Below, one piece after another: positions 26,508 through 35,878 of a stretch of DNA of 64,000 nt. The translations under genes were made by a program, and so were the position numbers. Origin of the DNA: an uncultured Verrucomicrobiota bacterium (lineage in GTDB: Bacteria; Verrucomicrobiota; Kiritimatiellia; CAIQIC01; Lenti-01); assembly GCA_937860055.1 (NCBI GenBank), contig CALMBO010000029.1, positions 310,001 to 374,000 of the forward strand, given 5' to 3'. The notes under the pieces were generated by a model, which saw only the letters and a program-made list of their open reading frames with translations, ran no database searches and was not told where the DNA came from. Within the stretch, counting starts at the first letter, position 1; each line of letters starts with the position of its first letter.

Positions 26508-27224
26508 ATGAAACCGACCGTCACCCTGTTCATTCCCACCAAGAACGAGATCGAAGCCATGCGGGTCATCATGCCGCAGATCGACCGCTCGGGGGTGGAC
26601 CAGATCCTGGTCGTGGACGATTCCACCGACGGCACCGCCGAATACGCCGAATCCATCGGCTGCGACGTGGTCCGCCAGCAGGGCAAGGGTCTGCGCGCCG
26701 CCTACGTGGAGGGGTTCGCCAAGGTGCGCGGGGACCTCATCATCACTTTCAGCCCCGATGGCAACTCCCCCGTCGAGGCCATCCCCCGGCTCGTCGCCAA
26801 GATCCAGGAAGGCTACGACATGGTCATCGGCTCCCGCTACCTGCCGCCGGCCCGGAGCGAGGACGACGATGCCATGACCGCCTTCGGCAACTGGCTGTTC
26901 ACGCACACCATCAACGTGCTGCATGGCCATGCCTGGAGCCGGCCCTACACCGATGCCATGGTGATCTACCGCATCTATCCCGCCCGCCTGTTCCGCGAAC
27001 TGGACCTGGACAAGCCGGAAGGCTATGTCACCGAGAAATGGTTCGGCACCCTGCTGGGCGTCGAGCCGCTGCTGTCCGTCCGCGCGGCCAAGCGCAAGCT
27101 CCGGATCGCGGAGATCCCGGTGGACGAACCCGCGCGCATCGGCGGCGCCCGGAAGCTCCAGCCCTTCCGCTGGGGCGGCGCCTACATGGCGCAGGTCTGG
27201 CGCGAGCTGTTCTTCTGGAGATAG
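26508..27224 (+). CDS. GT2 glycosyltransferase (DPM1-like polyprenyl-phosphate sugar synthase type)
   Basis: A 238-residue soluble GT-A enzyme. It begins with VTLFIPTKNE, followed by ILVVDDSTDGTAEYA and ITFSPDGNSPVEAIPRL, where the usual DxD is DGN, and then DMVIGSRYL. Enzymes of this group transfer sugar from a nucleotide donor to polyprenyl phosphate or to a growing glycan. There is no C-terminal membrane segment. The ATG at 26508 follows GAGGAA closely; an in-frame ATG at 26493 is possible, and TATCCT (26477-26482) would then be its -10 element. The TMTC gene A begins 19 bases after its stop, so donor synthesis and transfer may be coupled. Confidence 0.8.
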   Translation: MKPTVTLFIPTKNEIEAMRVIMPQIDRSGVDQILVVDDSTDGTAEYAESIGCDVVRQQGKGLRAAYVEGFAKVRGDLIITFSPDGNSPVEAIPRLVAKIQEGYDMVIGSRYLPPARSEDDDAMTAFGNWLFTHTINVLHGHAWSRPYTDAMVIYRIYPARLFRELDLDKPEGYVTEKWFGTLLGVEPLLSVRAAKRKLRIAEIPVDEPARIGGARKLQPFRWGGAYMAQVWRELFFWR

Positions 27225-27243
27225 CCCCGCACCGGCGGACCGC

Positions 27244-29301
27244 ATGACGGCATCCCCCCCGAAATCCGTTCTCGGCTTCCTGCTGATCCTGGCCGTCCTG
27301 ACGCTCGCCTTGTTCTGGTCTTCCACCGGCTATGATTTCGTCAAGCTGGACGACGACCGGTACATCGTCCTGAACCCGCACGTGGCCTCCGGCCTGACGC
27401 CTGCAAATATCCGCTGGGCCTTCACCACCGTCCATGAAAACTGGTGGCTGCCGCTGCTCTGGATCTCCTACATGGCCGACACTTCGCTCTTCGGCCCCGG
27501 GCCGTTCGGCTACCATCTGGTCAACCTCCTGCTCCACGCCGCCAACGTCCTCCTCCTGTTCCGGATCCTCCACCTCATGACCGGCGCCCGCTGGCGCAGC
27601 TTCTTCGTCGCGGCCTTCTTCGCCCTCCATCCCCTGCGCGTGGAATCCGTCGCCTGGATCGCCGAGCGCAAGGACGTGCTGAGCGGGCTCTTCTTCTTCC
27701 TCTCCCTGCTGGCCTATGCGCGCTACGCCGAACGTCCCGGCGCGGCGCGTTTCCGGCTTGTCTTTTCGCTGATGCTGCTGGGCCTCCTCTCCAAGGCCAT
27801 CCTCGTCATCCTGCCCCTGCTGCTGTTGTTGCTCGACTACTGGCCACTCCGGCGCGCCGGCGGGACGCAGGGGCCGGAAGCGGGGCGGATATGGCGGCCC
27901 CTTCTCCTGGAGAAAATCCCGCTCTTCGCCCTTTCGGTGGTGTTCATCCTCATCAACCTCTATACCCATCGCACCAATGTCGAAGGGGAAAGCCTCGCCT
28001 GGCTCGACCGCGCCGGACTGGTCTTCCCCAATTATTTCGCCTATCTCGGCAAGATCTTCTGGCCGGCCCGGCTGTCCATCTTCTATCCCGAACACGACGT
28101 CGTGGACTGGACCGTCTCGGCCGTCGCCGCCATCGGCCTCCTCGCCCTCACTGCCCTGCTGTTTCTCCTGCGACGGAAGGCGCCGTACGGGATCATGGGC
28201 TGGCTGTGGTTCCTGCTCGCGCTCTTCCCCGTCATCCGCGGCGTCCGCCTCGGCCTGGCCGCCTATGCCGACCGCTTCGTCTATCTGCCCTCCATCGGCC
28301 TTTCCATCGCCCTCGTCTGGGGCGCCGCCGCCCTCGCCGGAAAACGGACGGCCCTGAAGATCCCGCTGGCGGCGCTGGCCGTTCTCCTGCTCGCGGCCTG
28401 CGCCGCGCGCAGCGCCTTCCGCCTGCCGGACTGGAAGGATTCCTTCACGACCCTCTCGGAGTTGATCGACCATGCGCCCAACCATTTCGACGGCAACCGG
28501 GCCTACGGCTTCGCACTGATGGAGAAAGGACGGACCGGGGAATCGCTCGCCTATTTCGCCCGCGCCGCGAAAGTCAAACCCGCCGACGTCGAGATCGCCG
28601 CCGAATATGCCGACGCCCTGCTCCGCCTCGGCCGCAACCGGGCGGCCATCGCCTGGCTCCGGCAGGCCCTGGCCGAACGGGATCCCGGCAGCCCCGTCCT
28701 GAACAGCCTGCTGGCCTTCGCCCTTCTCGACGACGATCGCGCAGACCTCGCCATCGCCCCCCTGCGGAAGGCGCTGGCCAGCCAGCCGATGAATCTCGGC
28801 TGGCGCATCGAACTCATCCGCGCCCTCTTCGAATCCGGACAAGCCGCCGGCGCCCAGGAGGAGATCCGCCGCCTGCAGGCGGAAGGCTATGCCGGCATCC
28901 AGTCGTTCGACGACCTGATCCCCCACTACGTCAACTGGTGGCGCGGCGGTGAAAAGACCCACGCCTGGCATTTCTTCCGGAACGCCATTTCGAACCAGCC
29001 GGACCATGTCCTCCTGCTGAACGCCGCCGCCTGGCTGCTGGCGACGGACCCGGCGCCCCCCGCCGATCCCCCGGAGGCCCTCCGCCTCGCGCAACAGGCC
29101 GTCGAACGGGCTCCGGCACCCCACCCCGACCTGCTCGACACCCTCGCCGCCGCCTTCGCCGCCAACGGCCGGTTCGAAGACGCCCGGCAAACGGCCCAGG
29201 CGGCCACCGACCTTGCCCGGCAAAACGGAAATTCCGCCGCCGCCATGAAAACCGAATCGCATCTGGCCGCCTATTGCCAAGACCGGCCCTGGCGGGAATG
29301 A
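27244..29301 (+). CDS. TMTC-like membrane/TPR protein, paralog A
   Basis: A 685-residue protein with nine to eleven membrane segments (residues 1-390) and a TPR-rich C-terminal half (about 400-660). The first external loop carries LDDDRY (D36-D38), the acidic element expected to be catalytic in GT-C enzymes. The family signature HPLRVESVAWIAERKDVLSG follows at about 128-147. In eukaryotes TMTC proteins O-mannosylate cadherin domains using dolichyl-phosphate-mannose; the bacterial acceptor is unknown. The C-terminus ends in RPWRE, a tail shared by paralogs B and D. It is probably transcribed with the GT2 gene upstream. A 403-bp part of its TPR region is almost identical to paralog B. Confidence 0.85.
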   Translation: MTASPPKSVLGFLLILAVLTLALFWSSTGYDFVKLDDDRYIVLNPHVASGLTPANIRWAFTTVHENWWLPLLWISYMADTSLFGPGPFGYHLVNLLLHAANVLLLFRILHLMTGARWRSFFVAAFFALHPLRVESVAWIAERKDVLSGLFFFLSLLAYARYAERPGAARFRLVFSLMLLGLLSKAILVILPLLLLLLDYWPLRRAGGTQGPEAGRIWRPLLLEKIPLFALSVVFILINLYTHRTNVEGESLAWLDRAGLVFPNYFAYLGKIFWPARLSIFYPEHDVVDWTVSAVAAIGLLALTALLFLLRRKAPYGIMGWLWFLLALFPVIRGVRLGLAAYADRFVYLPSIGLSIALVWGAAALAGKRTALKIPLAALAVLLLAACAARSAFRLPDWKDSFTTLSELIDHAPNHFDGNRAYGFALMEKGRTGESLAYFARAAKVKPADVEIAAEYADALLRLGRNRAAIAWLRQALAERDPGSPVLNSLLAFALLDDDRADLAIAPLRKALASQPMNLGWRIELIRALFESGQAAGAQEEIRRLQAEGYAGIQSFDDLIPHYVNWWRGGEKTHAWHFFRNAISNQPDHVLLLNAAAWLLATDPAPPADPPEALRLAQQAVERAPAPHPDLLDTLAAAFAANGRFEDARQTAQAATDLARQNGNSAAAMKTESHLAAYCQDRPWRE
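28691..29093 (+). repeat. Near-identical block shared with paralog B (copy 1)
   Basis: These 403 bases differ at one position (28767) from 33510-33912, at a constant offset of 4819. The surrounding coding sequence is much more divergent. The block encodes TPR helices. Confidence 0.9.
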
Positions 29302-29366
29302 AATCCCCGCCGGCCCCCAAAAAGAGAAATGGATAAATCCTCCTGCATCGGCCATGATGTCCCCTC

Positions 29367-30077
29367 ATGGCACAACCCGACATCAGCATTCTGATCGCCT
29401 GCCGGAACGAAGAGGACAACGTCGAACGGTGCATCCGGGAAGTGGCCCGCGTCCTGCCGCAGGCCGAAATCCTCATCATCGACGGCGGCACGGACCGGAC
29501 GTTCGCCATCGCCGAATCGCTGCAAGGCGGATTTCCCGGTGTCCGGCCCATCCGGAACACCGGGGATCGCGGCAAAGGGCACGCCATCCGGACCGGCATC
29601 TCCGCCGCCTCCGCCCCCATCATGGCCCAGTTTGACTGCGACCTCCAGTTCTTCGCCGACGACCTGCCCGCCGTGCTGGGCCCGGTCCTGCGCGGCGAAT
29701 GCGACCTCACGCTGGGCTCGCGCTTCCGGGCGGGCTCCGACCGCTCCGCCTACCAGCCTCTCTTCTTCCGCGATGCGGGCAACCGCCTGCTCTCCGGCTT
29801 CATCTCCCTGCTGGCCGGACGGCGCATCACCGACGCCACCGCCGGCATCAAGGCATGGACCCGCGATGCGATCCGGCAAATCGATTTCCGCGACGACCGC
29901 TACAGCTATGAGGCGGAACTCATCGTCCGCGCCGCAAAACGGGGCCTGAGGATCGCCGAGGTCCCCGTCCGCTATGCCAGCCGCACCGCCGGCGCCTCCA
30001 TGCATCGGAACACATGGAAGGTCATCCAGGCCGGCCTGGTCATCATGGCCAAGTCCCTGGCCGCCCGTTTCCGCTGA
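29367..30077 (+). CDS. GT2 glycosyltransferase (DPM1-like)
   Basis: A 236-residue soluble GT-A enzyme starting with ISILIACRNEEDNV, then ILIIDGGTDRTFAIAE, DCDLQFFADDLP (the DxD metal site) and LTLGSRFRAGSDRS, ending with GLRIAEVPVRYASR. This is the order found in DPM1/DPG synthases. The usual DDGSTDGT is IDGGTDRT here. No membrane segment is present. It stands alone between paralog A and the epimerase pair on the other strand. A clear promoter was not found, only a weak CATGAT box 8 bases before the ATG. Confidence 0.82.
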   Translation: MAQPDISILIACRNEEDNVERCIREVARVLPQAEILIIDGGTDRTFAIAESLQGGFPGVRPIRNTGDRGKGHAIRTGISAASAPIMAQFDCDLQFFADDLPAVLGPVLRGECDLTLGSRFRAGSDRSAYQPLFFRDAGNRLLSGFISLLAGRRITDATAGIKAWTRDAIRQIDFRDDRYSYEAELIVRAAKRGLRIAEVPVRYASRTAGASMHRNTWKVIQAGLVIMAKSLAARFR

Positions 30078-30185
30078 ATCTTCCTCCCCCCCGCAGCCTG
30101 CCTGCGCAGCAAAAGCGGGCGATGCCGCTCGAAGCTCATGGGGCGGGTTCCCGTTGCGGCCGGAACAGGTTTCAGATCGACGGCC

Positions 30186-30983
30186 TCATTGCGGCAAAAC
30201 GATCTCCCCCGCCTGCACCTCGCGGATGAACCGGCGGACGCTGTCTTCGGTGGAAGGCAGATCCCAGCCGGCCGCCACCTTGGCCAGGTTCAACTCGGCG
30301 CAAACGCGGGGAAGGCTCTCCGCGTCCGGCGGGATGTCTTTTCCCGCCCACCGGGCGACCTGGCGGACCGACACCGTCCCTCGCCCGCAGAGGTTGTAGA
30401 TCCGGCCGCCGGAGGATTCCCGCGCGCAAAGGTCGAACACGGCGCGCGCGGCGTCCCGCGAATCGATGAACTGGAAGCGCGAATCGGGATGGACGTAGAG
30501 GGGGGCGCCGGCCAGCAGATCATAGACGGGATTCTTGCGGAGGCCGGGACCGACCGCTCCCCCGATGCGGAGAATCACGTGCCGGGGCGCATGCTGGAGC
30601 ACCAGTTGCTCGGCCATCCACTTGTGGAATCCGTAGAGGGTGGGCAGCGGCGGCGCCAGGCGGATGTCTTCGGAATTTTCCGCCGGCGAATCTTCGCGGG
30701 GATAGACCGCCCCGCTCGAAATCTGGACGAAAACCCCGTAATGGAAATCGCGCAGGGCGCGCAGGGTGGACGAAACGGACTTCTCGTAGCCGGCGACGGG
30801 ATCCCGCTCATCCAGGTACTTGCGGGCGTTCCCGCAGGCGTTGACCAGGATGTCGCAGGCCGTTCCAACGAACGCGGCATACCGCTCCCGCCCCACGCCC
30901 ACCACTTCGTGGCCGAGCCGCGCGGCTTCGGCCGCGATGGCCGAACCGATGAAACCCGCCGAACCCAGCACCAGTACGCGCAT
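30186..30983 (-). CDS. NAD-dependent epimerase/dehydratase (extended SDR)
   Basis: A 265-residue nucleotide-sugar-modifying enzyme of the extended short-chain dehydrogenase family. The Rossmann motif GSAGFIGS begins at residue 7, ISSGAVYP gives the catalytic Ser/Thr region, and YGFHK supplies the YxxxK pair. It is shorter than typical 310-residue epimerases, and its substrate cannot be predicted. The ATG lies 2 bases after the stop of the upstream GDP-fucose-synthase-like gene, so the two form an operon and may act in sequence on one nucleotide sugar. Confidence 0.82.
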   Translation of the reverse strand: MRVLVLGSAGFIGSAIAAEAARLGHEVVGVGRERYAAFVGTACDILVNACGNARKYLDERDPVAGYEKSVSSTLRALRDFHYGVFVQISSGAVYPREDSPAENSEDIRLAPPLPTLYGFHKWMAEQLVLQHAPRHVILRIGGAVGPGLRKNPVYDLLAGAPLYVHPDSRFQFIDSRDAARAVFDLCARESSGGRIYNLCGRGTVSVRQVARWAGKDIPPDAESLPRVCAELNLAKVAAGWDLPSTEDSVRRFIREVQAGEIVLPQ

Positions 30984-30985
30984 GG

Positions 30986-31939
30986 TCAGAGCCGGACCGT
31001 TCCGTCTTTCCGCGCCGCGAGGAACCAGTCCAGCGTGCGGCGCAAGCCCTCCTCCAGCGGCGTGGGGCACGAAAGCCCCAGTCCCCGCAGGCGGGACACG
31101 TCGAAGATCTTCTCCATCTGGCCGTCCGGCTTGGTTTCATCCCACGCGATTCCGCCGGCATAGCCCGCAAGCCGGCAGAGGATCCCGGCCAGTTCGCGGA
31201 TGGAAATCCCCCGCCCGGTGGAAAGATTGACCGGCTCGGAGGAATCGTAGTGCTCCAGGAACCAGGGGACCAGGGCGGCCACATCGCCGGCATAGACGAA
31301 ATCCCGCACCGGCCGGCCGGATCCCCAGACGGCGATGCGGGGCGCGTTCCGCTCCCGCGCCTCGACGCAGCGGCGGATCAGCGCCGGAACCGCGTGCGCC
31401 TCGCGTTCGTTGAAGTTGTCCCACTCGCCGTAGACGTTTCCGGGGATCAGGACGACGGAATTGAATCCGTGCTGGACGCGGTAGGCCCAGGACTGGACCA
31501 GGTTCATCTTCTTCGCCATGGAATAGCCGGCGCTTTCCATCTGCGGAAACCCCTCCCACATCTGCCCCTCCCCGATCGGAGAAACGGCGCGCGCCGGATA
31601 GGAGCATCCGCCCATGAACGTCAGGAACTTCTTCGCCCCGTGCCGGAACGCCGCCTCGAACACATGGGTGTTCATCACGACGTTCTCGTAGAAGAAATCC
31701 GCCGGCTGCTCCCGGTTCGCCAGGATACCCCCGGATTTGGCGGCGAGATGCACCACGCCGTCCGGCCGGGTTTCCCGCAGCAGCCGGTCGGGTTCCCCCG
31801 GCCGCAGCAGGTCGGCATCGCGCGAGCCGACCGCCAGGATGGCGGCATCCCCGAAAGCCCCGCGCAGCGCCGCAACGACATGATGCCCCATGAATCCCGT
31901 CGCGCCCGTGACGAGTATCCGCTGGAATCTGCCGTTCAT
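30986..31939 (-). CDS. GDP-L-fucose synthase-like NAD-dependent epimerase
   Basis: A 317-residue extended SDR. TGATGFMGHH at 11-20 binds the dinucleotide. GSRDADLL, SGGILANREQPADFFYENV, MGGCSYP and YSMAK (Y138, K142) follow the pattern of Fcl/WcaG proteins, which epimerise and reduce GDP-4-keto-6-deoxymannose. PGNVYGEWDNFN and VWGSGRPVRDFVYAGD are also typical. No gmd-type dehydratase is in the window, so the exact product is uncertain. The start has no Shine-Dalgarno site but has a -10 box 6 bases away. Confidence 0.8.
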   Translation of the reverse strand: MNGRFQRILVTGATGFMGHHVVAALRGAFGDAAILAVGSRDADLLRPGEPDRLLRETRPDGVVHLAAKSGGILANREQPADFFYENVVMNTHVFEAAFRHGAKKFLTFMGGCSYPARAVSPIGEGQMWEGFPQMESAGYSMAKKMNLVQSWAYRVQHGFNSVVLIPGNVYGEWDNFNEREAHAVPALIRRCVEARERNAPRIAVWGSGRPVRDFVYAGDVAALVPWFLEHYDSSEPVNLSTGRGISIRELAGILCRLAGYAGGIAWDETKPDGQMEKIFDVSRLRGLGLSCPTPLEEGLRRTLDWFLAARKDGTVRL

Positions 31940-31945
31940 GGTCCG

Positions 31946-31975
31946 ACCTTACATGGAAACCGCGGGGCAAGGCAA
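31946..31975 (-). promoter_or_regulatory. Leaderless-type promoter of the epimerase pair
   Basis: TTGCCT (31970-31975), an 18-base spacer and TAAGGT (31946-31951) on the minus strand. The -10 box ends 6 bases before the ATG, so transcription should begin at or next to the start codon. Confidence 0.55.
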
Positions 31976-32025
31976 TGCGGAATGCCCTCCCTCCTTTTCC
32001 CTTTTCCCCGCACGGGGGCCTCGGT

Positions 32026-32031
32026 TAAGGT
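32026..32031 (+). promoter_or_regulatory. -10 element of paralog B, leaderless type
   Basis: TAAGGT ends 7 bases before the ATG at 32039. A TTCCCC hexamer lies 16 bases upstream of it. No Shine-Dalgarno site is available in so short a leader. Confidence 0.45.
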
Positions 32032-32038
32032 ACCTGCC

Positions 32039-34132
32039 ATGCCGGAAAAGCCACAACCGTCCCTGGCCGGATCGCGCGCCCGCATGGGCTTGGCGCTTCT
32101 TCTCGCGGCCATGGTTCTCGCCCTCTTCCGGCCCGCCGCCGGCTACGACTTCGTCAAGCTCGACGACGACCAGTACATCTGCCTGAACCCCCATGTGACC
32201 ACCGGTCTTTCCGCCGCCAACGTCCGCTGGGCCTTCACCACCGTCCACGAGGACTGGTGGCTGCCCTTGCTGTGGATCTCCTACATGGCGGACACCGAAC
32301 TGTTCGGCACCGGTCCTTCCGGCTACCACCTGGCGAACATCCTCCTCCATGCGCTCAATGCCGCCCTGCTGTTCTGGGTCCTGTCCCGCCTGACCGGCGC
32401 CCGGTGGCGCAGCTTCTTCGTCGCGGCCTTCTTCGCCCTCCACCCCCTGCGCGTGGAATCCGTCGCCTGGATCGCCGAACGCAAGGACGTGCTGAGCGGG
32501 CTGTTCTTCTTCCTCGCCCTGCTGGCCTATGCGCGCTACGCCGAACGCCCCGGCCGCGCGCGCTTCTGGACGGTCTTCGCGCTGATGCTCCTCGGCCTCC
32601 TGTCCAAGGCCATCCTGATCGTCCTGCCCTTCCTGCTGCTCCTGCTCGATGATTGGCCGCTCCGCCGGGCCGGCGATTTCCATGGCCCCGGCGCCTGGGC
32701 GCGCTGGCGCCCGATGGTCGCCGAGAAGATTCCCCTCTTCCTGCTTTCCGCCGCCTTCATCCTCGTCAACCTGCGCACCCATGCCTCGGCCAGCGGCGTC
32801 CACGAATCCGCCTCGCTCGGGCTGCGGCTGGGATTGATCGCCCCCAACTACTGGACCTATCTCGCGAAGATCTTCTGGCCCGCCGAACTGTCGATCATCT
32901 ATCCCCCGCACGACGCCGTGCATGCCGCCACGGCGGTCTTGGCGGCAATCGGGCTGCTGGTTCCCACGGTCCTTCTGTTCCGCTTCCGCAAATCCGCTCC
33001 CTGGGGCCTCGCGGGCTGGCTCTGGTTCCTTCTCGCGCTCTTCCCGGTCATCCGGGGTGTGCGCTTCGACCCCACGGTGGCCTACGCCGACCGCTTCGTC
33101 TACCTGCCTTCCATCGGCCTTTCCATCGCCCTCGTCTGGGGCGCCGCCCGCCTCGCCGAACGCCGCCCTTCGCTCCGGATGCCGATGGTGGCCCTGGGCG
33201 CGGCGCTTCTGCTGGCCTGCGCAACCCGCACCGCCCTTCGCCTCCCCTCCTGGAGGGACTCCCTGACCATGTTCTCCGAGCTGGCCGCCTTTGCGCCGGA
33301 TAATTTCACCGCCAACAGCGCCTATGGTTTCGCCCTGCTGGAAAAGGGCCGGGGGGAGGAAGCCCTTCCCTATTTCGCGCGGGCCGCGGAAATCAAGCCG
33401 CGGGATACCCAGGCCCCCGCCGAATATGCCGACGCCCTGCTCCGCCTCGGCCGCAACCGGGAGGCCATCGTTTGGCTCCAAAAATCCCTGGCTGAACGGA
33501 ATCCCGTTTGCCCCGTCCTGAACAGCCTGCTGGCCTTCGCCCTTCTCGACGACGATCGCGCAGACCTCGCCATCGCCCCCCTGCGAAAGGCGCTGGCCAG
33601 CCAGCCGATGAATCTCGGCTGGCGCATCGAACTCATCCGCGCCCTCTTCGAATCCGGACAAGCCGCCGGCGCCCAGGAGGAGATCCGCCGCCTGCAGGCG
33701 GAAGGCTATGCCGGCATCCAGTCGTTCGACGACCTGATCCCCCACTACGTCAACTGGTGGCGCGGCGGTGAAAAGACCCACGCCTGGCATTTCTTCCGGA
33801 ACGCCATTTCGAACCAGCCGGACCATGTCCTCCTGCTGAACGCCGCCGCCTGGCTGCTGGCGACGGACCCGGCGCCCCCCGCCGATCCCCCGGAGGCCCT
33901 CCGCCTCGCGCAGCGCGCCATCGATTTGGCTCCGGCACCCCATCCCGACCTGCTCGGCACCCTCGCCGCCGCCCTCGCCGCCAACGGCCGGTTCGACGAA
34001 GCCGCGCAGCAAGCCTCCAAGGCACGGGCCCTGGCCCTGCAGGCCGGCCGGTCCGACGACGCCCGCCGCATGGGAACGCAGGGCGCCGCCTATCGGGAAG
34101 GAAAGCCATGGCGGGAAGGAACGGCTCCATGA
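32039..34132 (+). CDS. TMTC-like membrane/TPR protein, paralog B
   Basis: A 697-residue paralog of A with LDDDQYICLNPHV in the first external loop, WWLPLLWISYMADTELFG after it, and HPLRVESVAWIAERKDVLSG. The TPR half (about 410-670) contains the 403-bp block shared with paralog A. The TGA stop overlaps the ATG of the next GT-C gene (ATGA), so the two proteins are translationally coupled. The tail KPWREGTAP is longer than the RPWRE end of paralog A, apparently because the coding frame runs into the next gene. Confidence 0.85.
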   Translation: MPEKPQPSLAGSRARMGLALLLAAMVLALFRPAAGYDFVKLDDDQYICLNPHVTTGLSAANVRWAFTTVHEDWWLPLLWISYMADTELFGTGPSGYHLANILLHALNAALLFWVLSRLTGARWRSFFVAAFFALHPLRVESVAWIAERKDVLSGLFFFLALLAYARYAERPGRARFWTVFALMLLGLLSKAILIVLPFLLLLLDDWPLRRAGDFHGPGAWARWRPMVAEKIPLFLLSAAFILVNLRTHASASGVHESASLGLRLGLIAPNYWTYLAKIFWPAELSIIYPPHDAVHAATAVLAAIGLLVPTVLLFRFRKSAPWGLAGWLWFLLALFPVIRGVRFDPTVAYADRFVYLPSIGLSIALVWGAARLAERRPSLRMPMVALGAALLLACATRTALRLPSWRDSLTMFSELAAFAPDNFTANSAYGFALLEKGRGEEALPYFARAAEIKPRDTQAPAEYADALLRLGRNREAIVWLQKSLAERNPVCPVLNSLLAFALLDDDRADLAIAPLRKALASQPMNLGWRIELIRALFESGQAAGAQEEIRRLQAEGYAGIQSFDDLIPHYVNWWRGGEKTHAWHFFRNAISNQPDHVLLLNAAAWLLATDPAPPADPPEALRLAQRAIDLAPAPHPDLLGTLAAALAANGRFDEAAQQASKARALALQAGRSDDARRMGTQGAAYREGKPWREGTAP
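33510..33912 (+). repeat. Near-identical block shared with paralog A (copy 2)
   Basis: Matches 28691-29093 at 402 of 403 positions; the mismatch here is at 33586. Confidence 0.9.
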
Positions 34133-35856
34133 ACGGCTCTCTCCGGCTCCGCATGCCTTCCCGGGACATCCGGTTCTTCCTGTGGGCGTTCGCCCCGCCC
34201 TTCCTCGTCGGCCTGTTCTTGAGACTCCATGGCCTCCTGGGGCAAATCCTCGTCGACGATGAATGGCACTCGCTGAACTTCGTGCTGGGAAAATCCTTCT
34301 TCGAGGTGCTGACCACGCATGGACTGGGGGCCAATTGCATCCCGCAGAACATTCTCAACTGGATCCTGCTGCACACCGCGGGCTGGTCCGAAACTTCGCT
34401 CTTCCTGCCCTCCGTCCTCTGCGGCGTCGCGGGATTGCTGGTCTTTCCCGGACTGGTCTCCCGCCTCGCGGGCCGGACCGCCGCCGTCTTCTTCTCCTGG
34501 CTTCTCGCCATTTCCCCCTGCGTGATTTTCTATTCGCGCATCGTCCGGCCCTATCCGATGGTGATTTTCTTCGGCTTCCTGGCCCTTCTCTGCCTCGCGC
34601 TTTGGACCCGCGAAGGGCGGAGGCGCCTCCTGGCCTCCTATGTCCTCTCCGGTTTCGCCGCCATCTATTTCCATCTCTATGCCGCGCTGCCCGTCCTCGC
34701 TCCGCTCGCCGCGCTGTTCCTCCTCTCCCTCTTCCCGCGCAGGAAGGAGGCGCTTCCGCCCTGGATTTCGGCAAAAGCCCTGGCCGGCGCCGGCGCGCTT
34801 CTGGCCGCGCTCGTCCTGGCGTTCCTCGGCCCCGCCCACTTTCGGAATCCGTGGTGGATGAACGTCCAGGGCGTCAGCCATGCCACCCTGTCCGGCTTGT
34901 GGGAATTCCTTTCCCTGCTCGCGGGCACGCACGTCGCCGCATCGAAACTGGTCTTCGCCGCGCTGGCCGGATACGGCCTTTGCATATGGCTCCGCAGGGA
35001 ATTCCGCATCGGCCTCCTGTTTTTGTCCGCATGGGCCGCCTTCCTCCTCCTCCTGGTCTTCGGCACGCAGGACGGCATGCACGCGGCTATCCAGGTCGCG
35101 CGCTACAACATCGTCCTGTTCCCCCTGTCGATGCTGCTGGTGGCCTCCGCCCTGGACTCCCTCCTCGGCCGTTTTCTTCCCGCCCTGTCCCCGGCCGCCC
35201 GGGCCGGGCTGGGCCTGCTGCCGATCGCCGGGCTGCTGGCGGGCAGCCCCCTCTGGCGGACTTTCGATCTTCCCAACAATTTCATGCACCACTCGGCGTT
35301 CCAGGATTCCTACGCCCCCTTCGATGCCTCGAAGAGCCGCCTGCGCCTCCTCACCCCCATGCCGCAGATGCCCGCCTCCCGCATCCCACCGTTCTACGCC
35401 GCCCTCGCCGCCGATCCCTCCGTGCCGGGCATCGTCGAATATCCCATGTATATCGGCGACCCCCTGAACCTGTATTCCTACTGCCAGCACTTCCACCGGA
35501 AACCCGTCGCCGCCGGCTACGTGCAGGACTTCCCCTTCCCCCCCCTGCGCTCGAAAGACGATTTCGTGACCCAGGCCACCCCGATCGACTACGTGTTCAG
35601 CCGCGCGCAGGCCCTCGGCCTGGGCGGACAGATGCGCTTTTCCCAGATGGTTCCCGTCCTGGATTTCGCCCGCCTGCGCCAGGGCCGTTCCGGATGGTTC
35701 CTGGTCGTCCACCGGGACGTCCTGCAGGAAACGCTCGGCATCCAGCTGAACGGAGGAAACGTCATCCCCCCCGTGATGCTCTCCTTCTACCTGGATACGG
35801 AGTTCGGCCCGCCCGTGTTCTCCGACAACTGGATTTCCGCCTGGCGGATCCGCTGA
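34129..35856 (+). CDS. GT-C membrane glycosyltransferase (PMT_2/ArnT type)
   Basis: A 575-residue protein with about eleven membrane segments in the first 370 residues and a soluble C-terminal part. The first external loop has VDDEWHSL, the DE pair typical of PMT_2 enzymes. IFYSRIVRPYPMVIFF also fits this family, where an R-Y pair follows the third or fourth segment. The start at 34129 overlaps the stop of paralog B; an in-frame ATG at 34108 is possible but lies inside paralog B. It faces the next gene with only 22 bases between the stops. Confidence 0.78.
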   Translation: MNGSLRLRMPSRDIRFFLWAFAPPFLVGLFLRLHGLLGQILVDDEWHSLNFVLGKSFFEVLTTHGLGANCIPQNILNWILLHTAGWSETSLFLPSVLCGVAGLLVFPGLVSRLAGRTAAVFFSWLLAISPCVIFYSRIVRPYPMVIFFGFLALLCLALWTREGRRRLLASYVLSGFAAIYFHLYAALPVLAPLAALFLLSLFPRRKEALPPWISAKALAGAGALLAALVLAFLGPAHFRNPWWMNVQGVSHATLSGLWEFLSLLAGTHVAASKLVFAALAGYGLCIWLRREFRIGLLFLSAWAAFLLLLVFGTQDGMHAAIQVARYNIVLFPLSMLLVASALDSLLGRFLPALSPAARAGLGLLPIAGLLAGSPLWRTFDLPNNFMHHSAFQDSYAPFDASKSRLRLLTPMPQMPASRIPPFYAALAADPSVPGIVEYPMYIGDPLNLYSYCQHFHRKPVAAGYVQDFPFPPLRSKDDFVTQATPIDYVFSRAQALGLGGQMRFSQMVPVLDFARLRQGRSGWFLVVHRDVLQETLGIQLNGGNVIPPVMLSFYLDTEFGPPVFSDNWISAWRIR

Positions 35857-35878
35857 CCGGAAGATTCCCGCCGGCGCT

